From positions 1-36,503 of the forward strand of contig DEYT01000036.1 of the NCBI GenBank assembly GCA_002364975.1: 36,503 bases of DNA. Reading direction: 5' to 3'. Shown piece by piece: positions 8,392 through 15,492 of this stretch (position 1 is its first letter; each line of letters opens with the position of its first letter). Origin of the DNA: Opitutia bacterium UBA3151. Lineage in GTDB: Bacteria > Verrucomicrobiota > Verrucomicrobiia > Opitutales > Seribacteraceae. The notes below the pieces were generated by a model. It did not search any database and was not told the origin of the DNA. It saw nothing but the letters and a program-made list of their open reading frames with translations. The position numbers and the translations under genes were made by a program.

Positions 8392-8687
8392 TATGCAGGT
8401 AGGATTCTATTTTTTAGTTTTTTTAACTGATTTAAGAAAAAATTATAAAAAATGGATAAAAAGGAGATAAGGTCATAGTTTGTAAAAATAAAAAGTTCGA
8501 TTCGAAGTAAACGCATCAGCTTAATCTTAAATATTTTAAAAAATGATAACCTTTTTCTTTCTATATACAAAGCGTCTCCCCGAGGGGTAAACATATTCCA
8601 CCATTTTGTTTCAACCCGAACCAACTCGAATCCTTCGAAATTTTCATCAATTTGAATAAGCGCATCTAATTTTATGGTTTCTTCCAA
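8391..8687 (-). CDS. Small protein of unknown function inside the operon
   Basis: This 98-residue frame fills exactly the gap between the methyltransferase, which it overlaps by 16 nt, and the GT11-like gene, whose apparent start touches its stop. That placement supports it being a real gene. The N-terminal half is polar (LDALIQIDENFEGFELVRVETKWWNMFTPRGDALYIERKR). The C-terminal half is very hydrophobic and basic (LRIELFIFTNYDLISFLSIFYNFFLNQLKKLK), suggesting a membrane-associated helix. The start would be TTG at 8687. I do not recognise the family. It could be a small partner of a neighbouring transferase or the remnant of a longer gene. Confidence 0.55.
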   Translation of the reverse strand: MEETIKLDALIQIDENFEGFELVRVETKWWNMFTPRGDALYIERKRLSFFKIFKIKLMRLLRIELFIFTNYDLISFLSIFYNFFLNQLKKLKNRILPA

Positions 8688-9316
8688 ACAGTTGAATGGG
8701 TTTTAAAGTCAGACATATATGCATAACCTGAAATGACAAAGGATTCCCAAGCTTTGAGGATTTCGTACGAATCTAAATAGTCAGTTCGATCCGAATCATC
8801 CAAAATAATATAGCCATTTTTTTTAACTTTGGGCATAGATGCTCGAATGCATTCAACACGATGCCTGCCATCCACTAATACGAGATCAAGAGAATTGTCT
8901 TCGACTATCTCTAATCCTTGGAGGTATTTTTCATGAGCATTTTGAACCTTTTCACGGCTTTCATAATCAACGAGATTAATATTCCAATCATCGTATGTTT
9001 TTAACTTTGATTTAAGTTTATTTATCCAGAGATTACTATGTTCAAAGGTTAGTAAATTAGCTTTTCTTTTGAGGAAAAAAACTGTAGATCCGCCGCTACC
9101 AAATTCTAGAACATTCTTATCTTCTAATTTTAAGGAATGCAAAAATTGATGCAAGGGGTAGCTGGCCCACATGCAACCAGCATCAACGGTATCTAGTTTT
9201 AAAATGTACTCTGATATCCACATTTTGCAGTGGTGATAAAAATTAAAACTTGGAGAGTTAATTTTTGTGTCTGTTAAATCAGAGCGAAATTTTTTATATA
9301 AAAAAGTGAAGCTCAT
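8672..9316 (-). CDS. Class I SAM-dependent methyltransferase
   Basis: This 214-residue protein has a Rossmann-type SAM-binding core. Motif I is NVLEFGSGGSTVFFL, followed by NLLTFEHSNLWINKL (acidic residue contacting the ribose). Then come LDLVLVDGRHRVECI and VKKNGYIILDDSDRTDY, the strand 4 and strand 5 region that closes the fold in this group. It ends HSTVWKKP. The ATG at 9316 overlaps the TGA of the ABC ATPase gene as ATGA, so it is translated with the exporter. Capping or sugar O-methylation is a reasonable role. Methyl caps at the non-reducing end are recognised by Wzt C-terminal domains in some O-antigen systems, but that link here is only an inference. Confidence 0.8.
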   Translation of the reverse strand: MSFTFLYKKFRSDLTDTKINSPSFNFYHHCKMWISEYILKLDTVDAGCMWASYPLHQFLHSLKLEDKNVLEFGSGGSTVFFLKRKANLLTFEHSNLWINKLKSKLKTYDDWNINLVDYESREKVQNAHEKYLQGLEIVEDNSLDLVLVDGRHRVECIRASMPKVKKNGYIILDDSDRTDYLDSYEILKAWESFVISGYAYMSDFKTHSTVWKKP

Positions 9317-10593
9317 TCAAAAGAATACTCCATGAGAAATACGGACTGTTCGATTCTGGGAATCATGCCAGTGCCGTAAAAATCTGACTCGGATACATTG
9401 AGCGTAAATGCATCAACAACCCAATCAAGGATCTCTCCAGATTCATCATCTAAGAAGGTGGTAACTTTGTAATTTCCCTGATTAAGCTGAACTTTAGGTA
9501 GTTTTAATCTAACCTCAAAGGTTTTGTCAGAAGTTGGTTCTATTGATTGACCAAAGGTTTTCATGCATAAATGTGCAATTCTGTTTTGGTTGTTGGTCGA
9601 AATTCCAAGACTCAAGCACATTCGATTTTTTTGTTCACAAATAACTTCAAAGTTTAAAATGATGTATGCAGTCTGCCCGCAAATCAAAGAATCGATTTTT
9701 TGGTGAGACGCATTTCGAAACTCAAATCCAATAAGTTTGCAATTGCCGTTTCCTTCACGACTAACTCGCTCACTTAGAGAATTTGAGTGTAGAATGGTTT
9801 CTCGGTCTCTATATATTGAAATAACTTTAGCTGCAGGACCTTGGTAAATGATTCTACCTTCACTGAGCAAAAATGCGGATTTGCACAAGTTTTCTACAGT
9901 TGTCATCTGATGGCTGACGAAAAGTACTGTTTTCCCAGAGTTGGCAATTTTTTGCATTTGCTTGATGCATCGATTTTGGAACCTTAAGTCTCCAACCGCC
10001 AACACCTCATCCACAATAAGAATATCGGGGTCTAGGTGAGCTGCTACAGCAAAGCCCAAGCGTACCGTCATTCCCGAAGAATATCTTTTGATCGGCGTAT
10101 CGATGAAGTCCGAGACACCAGAAAATTCCACAATTTCATCGAACTTGGCATCCACTTCCCGACGGGTCATTCCTAGGATGGCTCCGTTGATGTAGACATT
10201 TTCCCGACCGGTTAATTCGGGGTGAAACCCAGTGCCTACCTCCAAGAGAGAGGCAACTTTTCCACGGACCTTCACCTCTCCTTCGGTTGGCTCGGTGATA
10301 CGAGAAAGAATTTTGAGTAGTGTGGACTTACCCGAACCGTTTGCTCCAATCAAACCAACGACCTCTCCCTTAGAGATTTGAAAATTCAAACCATGCAAGG
10401 CCCAGAACTCGGAGTCATTAATCATTCTGGATTGGTCAATACCAGCTGTGGTCTCATTTCTTTTTGTAGCAGCATTTTGCTTCTTTCGACCCCACCAGCG
10501 ACTAAGGTCTTCTCTGAGGCTGCTCATCCCGATTGTTCCCAAACGATATTTCTTGGAAAGGTATTTTGCTTCTATGGCTAAGTAGGAATTCAT
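9313..10593 (-). CDS. wzt: Polysaccharide ABC exporter ATPase with C-terminal binding domain
   Basis: This is the ATP-binding subunit of an O-antigen/capsule exporter, 426 residues from ATG at 10593. Walker A is GANGSGKST (about 83-91), the signature reads KRYSSGMTVRLGFAVA, and Walker B is ILIVDEVLAVGD, followed by the switch histidine in VLFVSHQ. After about residue 260 a separate beta-rich domain (CGQTAYIILNFEV, KLPKVQLNQGNYKVTTFL) matches the Wzt C-terminal domain, which in known systems binds the finished glycan chain. The frame extends further upstream to 10671, but that part overlaps the permease gene and does not look like family sequence. ATG at 10593 lies 4 nt after the permease stop. 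With the permease it moves undecaprenyl-linked polymer across the inner membrane. Confidence 0.93.
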   Translation of the reverse strand: MNSYLAIEAKYLSKKYRLGTIGMSSLREDLSRWWGRKKQNAATKRNETTAGIDQSRMINDSEFWALHGLNFQISKGEVVGLIGANGSGKSTLLKILSRITEPTEGEVKVRGKVASLLEVGTGFHPELTGRENVYINGAILGMTRREVDAKFDEIVEFSGVSDFIDTPIKRYSSGMTVRLGFAVAAHLDPDILIVDEVLAVGDLRFQNRCIKQMQKIANSGKTVLFVSHQMTTVENLCKSAFLLSEGRIIYQGPAAKVISIYRDRETILHSNSLSERVSREGNGNCKLIGFEFRNASHQKIDSLICGQTAYIILNFEVICEQKNRMCLSLGISTNNQNRIAHLCMKTFGQSIEPTSDKTFEVRLKLPKVQLNQGNYKVTTFLDDESGEILDWVVDAFTLNVSESDFYGTGMIPRIEQSVFLMEYSFE

Positions 10594-10597
10594 GAAA

Positions 10598-11452
10598 TTA
10601 TAGATAATCAACCACGCGTCTCTCCGTACGCTTGAAAAAGTACATGCCAGACAACAGAATGCAAAGGGCAACTATTCCCGAATAAATGAGGTGTGGGGTG
10701 GAAAATGAGCCTTTGCCCAACAAGGCAAAACGAAAGGTTTCTACCACAGGAGCCATAGGGTTCAAGGATGCCCAGAAGCGATACCTCTCTGGAATCTCGG
10801 ACAATGGATAAATGATAGGGGTTGCGTACATAAGGGCCTGAGCAAGAAACCCGGTGATTTGATTGAAGTCGCGGTATTTTGCGGTAAGTACAGACATCCA
10901 TAATCCCATGCCAAGTCCAAGCGAAGCAACTAGGGGAATAAGTGCAGGAAGCAGGAGCATTGCCCATGTCATGGAGAAAAACTCTTCCGTTGGTATGAGG
11001 AATTTATAGATGCAAAAATAGCCCAGAAAAAATACGATTTGGATAGAAAAGCCAAAGAGAGCAGATGTGCAATTTGCCAAAGGGTTGATCAGCCTAGGAT
11101 AATAAACCTTTTGATAAATCCCGGCATTAGAAGTAAAGACGGAGGCGTTTCCAGTAAAGCATGAGGAAAAATAACTCCAGATGATAAGCCCAGAATTGTA
11201 AAAGAGCAGTGGCGGGAGACCTTCCGTTGGAATCTGAGCAAAATTACCGAAGATGAGAGTAAAGACAATGGTAAGAAAAAGGGGCTGAAGTACAAACCAA
11301 GCAGGTCCAAGAATGGTTTGTTTGTACTGAGCAAGAAAGTCCCGACGAACAAGAAGTAAGAGAAGATCGCGGTATTGCCAGATACCGGCAAAGTCAATCC
11401 CCGCCCAACCAGCAGAAGGTTTAAGAACAGTAACTTTTTGTGAGTCTTCGAT
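10598..11452 (-). CDS. wzm: Polysaccharide ABC exporter permease, apparent non-canonical start
   Basis: The frame from TAA at 11461-11459 to the stop at 10598 encodes a complete ABC-2 permease of about 284 residues. It opens VTVLKPSAGWAGIDFAGI, then WQYRDLLLLLVRRDFLAQYK and QTILGPAWFVLQPL (the conserved amphipathic N-terminus), and has six hydrophobic segments ending FFKRTERRVVDYL. There is no ATG, GTG or TTG in the frame between the upstream stop and 11080, so conventional starts would delete about 125 residues. The coordinates use ATC at 11452; GAT or CTC just before it are less likely. A frameshift is not needed, since the frame is continuous. The gene precedes wzt by 4 nt. Family assignment is firm, start uncertain. 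Confidence 0.85.
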   Translation of the reverse strand: MEDSQKVTVLKPSAGWAGIDFAGIWQYRDLLLLLVRRDFLAQYKQTILGPAWFVLQPLFLTIVFTLIFGNFAQIPTEGLPPLLFYNSGLIIWSYFSSCFTGNASVFTSNAGIYQKVYYPRLINPLANCTSALFGFSIQIVFFLGYFCIYKFLIPTEEFFSMTWAMLLLPALIPLVASLGLGMGLWMSVLTAKYRDFNQITGFLAQALMYATPIIYPLSEIPERYRFWASLNPMAPVVETFRFALLGKGSFSTPHLIYSGIVALCILLSGMYFFKRTERRVVDYL

Positions 11453-11466
11453 GAGATCTTAGGTTT

Positions 11467-12471
11467 TTAACGCCCGACCAGTTTACGAGTAAGGTCGGCG
11501 GAAGCCTGTTCTGTCGTTTTGGAGTTAACATACCAATCGATCGTTTTTTGCAGGCCATCAGCAAACTTTGTTTGTGGAGACCACCCTAGAAGTTGTTGGG
11601 CAAGGGCGTTGCTTGCCACACGATTAAGTGGGCCAGTAGGCTTGTCGGTAAGTAACTTTATGGATGCTCCGGGGTTAAGGGTATCTATTACTTGCTGAGC
11701 ACAGTCTTTTACCTTGATTCGTTCCATGGTGCCCAAATTAATGGATGTACCATCATTTATTTTTTCAGCTGCTACAATAGTGCCAGATACAATGTCGTCC
11801 ACATAAGTCCAGTTTCTGATTTGCTCGCCATCTCCCCAGACTTCAAAGGGATCGAGCTTGAGGTAGCCACGGGCGATCATCGCCATAACTGCATGATTCT
11901 CTGTACATCTAGGACCGTATACAGTGAAGTAACGACAGGATGCAGTTCCAATACCATGTTGCTGGTGGTAGGCCTTGAGGGCGAGCTCGGCCATGAGCTT
12001 TGCCCAACCGTAAAGATCATCGGCTTCATAGGGAGGGGTGACCATATCTTCGTAGAGGAAAACTTCCTTGGTGACATCCATTTGGGCTGAGGTTGGATAA
12101 ACGCATCCGGAAGAGGCAAAAACAATTCTTTCGGTTCCATTCCGATGGGCGTGGCGAAAAACTTGACCATCTAAAATCATGTTTGTGGAGCACTCCACGG
12201 GGTGAGAGTCAATGTATCCACGGCCTCCGTGATCGGCCGCCAAATGGAATACGACTTCCATACCCTTGGTGGCTAGATCGCAAAAGGAAGGATCGAGCAG
12301 GTCGCCCTCGAGAGTTTCACATTCGATTTGATCAAGATGGCCTTTTACTCCGCTCGAGAAGTTTTCGGCTACCCGAACCTTTGCTCCTCTTTTTGTAAGT
12401 TGTTCGCAAAGGTGGGATCCGATAAAGGATGCTCCACCGGTAACAAGCACTTTTTTATTATTCCAATTCAT
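11467..12471 (-). CDS. NAD-dependent sugar epimerase/dehydratase (extended SDR)
   Basis: This 334-residue protein has the NAD-binding glycine motif VTGGASFIGSHLCEQL at the N-terminus. Next come EGDLLD, VVFHLAADHGGRGYI, and the catalytic region with SSGCVYP and YGWAKLMAE (YxxxK). PTGPLNRVASN and LLGWSPQTKFADGL follow in the substrate domain, as in GDP-mannose 3,5-epimerase, UDP-glucuronate decarboxylase and related extended SDRs. It acts on a nucleotide sugar in the cytoplasm to supply a building block. The HGGRGYI segment recalls GDP-mannose 3,5-epimerase-like enzymes, but this is not decisive. ATG at 12471 is 5 nt after the methyltransferase TAA. This part of the locus is clearly richer in G+C than 2-5 kb. 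Confidence 0.88.
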   Translation of the reverse strand: MNWNNKKVLVTGGASFIGSHLCEQLTKRGAKVRVAENFSSGVKGHLDQIECETLEGDLLDPSFCDLATKGMEVVFHLAADHGGRGYIDSHPVECSTNMILDGQVFRHAHRNGTERIVFASSGCVYPTSAQMDVTKEVFLYEDMVTPPYEADDLYGWAKLMAELALKAYHQQHGIGTASCRYFTVYGPRCTENHAVMAMIARGYLKLDPFEVWGDGEQIRNWTYVDDIVSGTIVAAEKINDGTSINLGTMERIKVKDCAQQVIDTLNPGASIKLLTDKPTGPLNRVASNALAQQLLGWSPQTKFADGLQKTIDWYVNSKTTEQASADLTRKLVGR

Positions 12472-12476
12472 AAATT

Positions 12477-13346
12477 TTAAGGTAAGTGAGGTTTAACTGC
12501 TTCAAGATAAAGAGAATCTGGCTTTCTTGCTTCTCCGAGCCGGTTGTTATCTAAGTAGAATTCTTTCCATTGCGGAAAGGAGCTGGATAAGTGCGACTGA
12601 AGTGTGCATTTCGAGAAGCCAACTTCTTGGAGTAGTGCTTGCAGGGAGATTCGGTCGAACATTTGTTTATGCAATTCACCGCTTTGGTTAAACCGACCGT
12701 AACGAAGGGCTTCGTAATCTGAAATACTAAGCAAGGCCTTGAATAATTTTTCCTTATGCCAGCAAAGATTAAAAAAATTCTTCAATAACTGCTTGAATTT
12801 CAGGTGCAAGGGTATGGTTTGTATTAGAGGGGCAGAATGAGGCTTGTTTGAACCATGGTTCAGGAAGCTAAAGATTTCCTTACCGCATCTTTTGGTTATA
12901 AACTCCCTATTATCTGGATTGGATTGGAGGAATTGAAGCATCTTGCCACCGGAAACATCTCTGGTCATCTGGTCGAATAATTCCATGCGCATCCAGTGAG
13001 CATTTAAGTGGGCATTTCTCATACCCTCATCTACTTCATTTATGGTAGATAAGTATTCTTTACAAATTCTTTCTAGGTCCGGCACCACAACTCGCATGAT
13101 TCCTCCGGGTTTTAAAACTCGGAAACACTCCTGAATGAAATCTTCTCCTTCTCTCTGGTGCAAGTGCTCGAGCAAATGAGAATGATAAACCATATCCACG
13201 CTTTGGGAATCAGCGGGGATGCCTTCAGATACATTCCATGATTCCACTCCCTCCATATACGGATTGACATCGAGGTTTCTCCAGTCCGAATGAATGCGGG
13301 ATCCACAACCGAGGTTTATGCAAACCGATTTTAATAAATCTGTCAG
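12477..13346 (-). CDS. SAM-dependent methyltransferase (Methyltransf_11-like), probable CTG start
   Basis: The frame encodes KSVCINLGCGSRIHSDWRNL, the glycine-rich SAM motif, then SVDMVYHSHLLEHLHQ and CFRVLKPGGIMRVVVPD, the motif II/III pattern of Methyltransf_11 enzymes. The TAA at 13367-13365 closes the frame upstream. The first ATG is at 13256, after the SAM motif, so an ATG start would remove the cofactor site. CTG at 13346 overlaps the TGA of the SGNH gene as CTGA, the same geometry as ATGA elsewhere in the locus. A GGAAA lies just upstream. From there the protein is 289 residues. It probably methylates a sugar or lipid-linked intermediate. The start codon is inferred. Confidence 0.8.
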   Translation of the reverse strand: MTDLLKSVCINLGCGSRIHSDWRNLDVNPYMEGVESWNVSEGIPADSQSVDMVYHSHLLEHLHQREGEDFIQECFRVLKPGGIMRVVVPDLERICKEYLSTINEVDEGMRNAHLNAHWMRMELFDQMTRDVSGGKMLQFLQSNPDNREFITKRCGKEIFSFLNHGSNKPHSAPLIQTIPLHLKFKQLLKNFFNLCWHKEKLFKALLSISDYEALRYGRFNQSGELHKQMFDRISLQALLQEVGFSKCTLQSHLSSSFPQWKEFYLDNNRLGEARKPDSLYLEAVKPHLP

Positions 13347-14077
13347 GAGTTTCCGGAAAAGATTTTATTGATGAGAACTTTGGCTAAAAGCGAATGTCCT
13401 TGGGCACTAAAGTGAATGCCGTCAGACAGAAGGGAATCCTCAACAAATGAAGGAGGGTCTTCCCACCAAACTGGGAAATTGGCGGGAGTAAGGGGGGGGA
13501 ATTCATAAACGGATCCATCTTGCAATTTCAAGGGATGAATCGGCAAAAAGAGTACTTTTGAACCGGGAAACTTGATTGCAAGCTCTTTGAAAAGCGTTGC
13601 TTGTAAATTGAAGATCTGTTCTTTTGGAATGCCCTTCAAAAGATCGTTAATGCCGGACTGGGCAATGATGAAAGCTGGATCGAGCGCAAGGGAAGCCTTT
13701 TCAAGTAAGCCGACAACTTCGATACTTGTTGCCCCTTTCAGGCAAACTACTTGGTGGTCAATCGGAAGAATCGACTTAATCTTAGTAATAAAACCGCGGG
13801 GACGGGAACCTTCGCAAGTGATGGAGTCTCCAACAAAGAGAACACTGATTTTTTCCGATAATGAATCTTTGTATAGTTTAGAAAAGTGGATGGAGAAGGA
13901 GTCCCAACGCAAATGAAGGGTCGCACCAACTAAGATCCCCAACAAAAGCGATACGCACCCGAAAATGCGAAGAACGCGTCTTCTTACAAACAATAACAGA
14001 ACGCATCCCAAGGATACCGGCAACAGAGAGGCAAGGAACGGGTGAAGGCCTAGAAAAATTAAGAACGAATCCCACAT
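13343..14077 (-). CDS. Membrane-anchored SGNH/GDSL hydrolase
   Basis: This protein of 244 residues from ATG at 14077 starts with two hydrophobic helices (about residues 1-60, including LASLLPVSLGCVLLLF and ILVGATLHL). A periplasmic SGNH domain follows. Block I is VLFVGDSITCEGSRP with the nucleophilic Ser, block III is QSGINDLL (Gly-x-Asn-Asp), and block V is LLSDGIHFSAQGHSLL with the Asp-x-x-His dyad. The domain order, membrane then SGNH, is what remains when the SGNH half of an OafA-type O-acetyltransferase is a separate protein. The acyltransferase-3 gene directly upstream overlaps it by about 19 nt. The two probably work together to O-acylate the polysaccharide. An upstream in-frame start at 14125 would overlap further and looks unlikely. 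Confidence 0.85.
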   Translation of the reverse strand: MWDSFLIFLGLHPFLASLLPVSLGCVLLLFVRRRVLRIFGCVSLLLGILVGATLHLRWDSFSIHFSKLYKDSLSEKISVLFVGDSITCEGSRPRGFITKIKSILPIDHQVVCLKGATSIEVVGLLEKASLALDPAFIIAQSGINDLLKGIPKEQIFNLQATLFKELAIKFPGSKVLFLPIHPLKLQDGSVYEFPPLTPANFPVWWEDPPSFVEDSLLSDGIHFSAQGHSLLAKVLINKIFSGNS

Positions 14078-15144
14078 TTTTGAGAAAGAAGAGGAAGTTT
14101 TCGAATAATCATGGAACGGTACCATTTGGAAGGAAACTCAAAGAGAAGTGCAAAGAAGCAGCAGGAGAAAAAAACCAAGAGTGTGCCCATCAGGTGGCTT
14201 GTATTCTTGAGCAACCCACCTGCCCAGTTTGCACTTACAAACGCCATCAGGGGGAAATGAATTGCATAGAGCGAAAAGGAACATTTCGAGCAGGTGCGAA
14301 CTAGGGTCGACAACCGACCGATTGGTCTCATCTCAAGCGAGAACCAACGAGAGAGGGAAAGCAGTAGGAGACCCAAGGCCAAAGCAATGGCGTAGTCATC
14401 CAAGTATTTGGCAGAGTAAAAAAGCGGAGGAACACCCAGTCCTTGGAAGTCAGTCGGGGACCATGACACCCACCTCCCAGCCAAAGTAGAGATCAGAAAA
14501 TAAAGGCTAGAAACTAAAATTGCCAAGGACACTAAGGCATTAGATCTGAGTTTCTTGCATCCCCAGTAGGAAAGGCAACCGATCAGCCAACAAGGTAAGA
14601 GAATAAGAACCTTTGGTCCAGCCACAAGGCTGAATGCCAATCCTACCAAAAGTTTACTTTTCAATGTAGGAAGAAGGGCAAAAGCACCGAAAATTAAGTA
14701 GTAAAAGAATTCGTAGGAAAGAGACCAAAAAGGAGCATTCGTGCCAGGACGGACACTGAAAAACCAACTTTCATGCAAGAACAGACTTGAAATAAGGTAT
14801 TTGAAACTAAGGTAATCTGCGGAAAAAATGCTCCCATAGGTTTGCGGGTTGATCGATCTGCCAAAATGGTCGAGGACTGCACCGAGGCAGAGGGCGGGGA
14901 GGGCAACACTCCACAGCCTGACCATACGGTCGAAGAGGTACTGCTTGAAGTGATATTCCTTTTTTCGATCGATAGACCATGAAATAACGAAGCCGGAAAG
15001 AACAAAGAAAATGATAACATAGTCCTGTCCGTTTTGCGGACCCAGCCCGCTGTAGTTTCCGAAAAAAAACCAATAAAAATTGGTATGACCTAAAAAAACA
15101 GCAATGGCGGCAAAGAGGCGAAAAATATCAAGCAAGACGCTCAT
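14059..15144 (-). CDS. Acyltransferase-3 family membrane O-acyltransferase
   Basis: This 361-residue polytopic protein of the OafA/NodX acyltransferase-3 family has about ten membrane segments. The family hallmarks are visible: LDIFRLFAAIAVFLGHTNFYWF with the essential membrane histidine, DYVIIFFVLSGFVISWS, and FDRMVRLWSVALPALCLG (the R-x-x-R/L region). WSLSYEFFYYLIFGAFAL holds the conserved glutamate, and FSLYAIHFPLMAFV closes the fold. It moves acyl groups from cytoplasmic acyl-CoA across the membrane to a glycan. ATG at 15144 opens this block of the locus after the 348-bp gap. It lacks the SGNH domain that many relatives carry; that domain is encoded by the next gene. Confidence 0.92.
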   Translation of the reverse strand: MSVLLDIFRLFAAIAVFLGHTNFYWFFFGNYSGLGPQNGQDYVIIFFVLSGFVISWSIDRKKEYHFKQYLFDRMVRLWSVALPALCLGAVLDHFGRSINPQTYGSIFSADYLSFKYLISSLFLHESWFFSVRPGTNAPFWSLSYEFFYYLIFGAFALLPTLKSKLLVGLAFSLVAGPKVLILLPCWLIGCLSYWGCKKLRSNALVSLAILVSSLYFLISTLAGRWVSWSPTDFQGLGVPPLFYSAKYLDDYAIALALGLLLLSLSRWFSLEMRPIGRLSTLVRTCSKCSFSLYAIHFPLMAFVSANWAGGLLKNTSHLMGTLLVFFSCCFFALLFEFPSKWYRSMIIRKLPLLSQKCGIRS

Positions 15145-15492
15145 ATGTGATGGTTAGTAAATTTGTTGAATTGAGGGAATTATCTGTTCGTCAATTGATA
15201 AAGAAACTGTCTTGTAAATCGCTCTCTAGATTTGATCATCGATTGAAATATTTAGAAAGATAAGCATTCTACATTTTCAAACTCTTTATCATGGGGTAGC
15301 CATTTTCAGTATTCGCCAATGCTACAATTAGCATGGCAACGATTTGATCTGAATTGTAATCATCAATTTGAAAACCGAGATGTTTTATAAATCTAAACCA
15401 ACAATTAGAGAACATGTATATAACGGTTGCAGTCTAATCTTTACAATAGCCTTTAGCACTTTATGACTTTTCGCTTACAAAAATCAATGAAT
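15145..15492. other. Intergenic gap between the exosortase gene and the export/assembly genes
   Basis: No gene of known family is visible in these 348 bp. One minus-strand frame of 48 codons (15269-15415) is listed separately as doubtful. A promoter for the acyltransferase and export genes could lie here, but no clear pair of -35/-10 boxes stands out. There is no second copy of the ops-like core seen at 19037-19053. Confidence 0.5.
15269..15415 (-). CDS. Possible 48-residue small protein
   Basis: An ATG at 15415 opens a frame to TAG at 15269. The product is about 48 residues, containing CWFRFIKHLGFQIDDYNSDQ and IVAMLIVALANTENGYP, with a short hydrophobic centre. I recognise no family. No ribosome-binding site is evident, and a frame of this length can arise by chance in AT-rich DNA. 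It might be the remnant of a larger gene lost from this gap. Confidence 0.22.
   Translation of the reverse strand: MFSNCWFRFIKHLGFQIDDYNSDQIVAMLIVALANTENGYPMIKSLKM

Noticed and set aside
11089..11397. Minus-strand 102-codon frame over the permease N-terminus
   Set aside because: It is a shadow frame. The real permease frame is open through the region and encodes conserved ABC-2 sequence without a frameshift.
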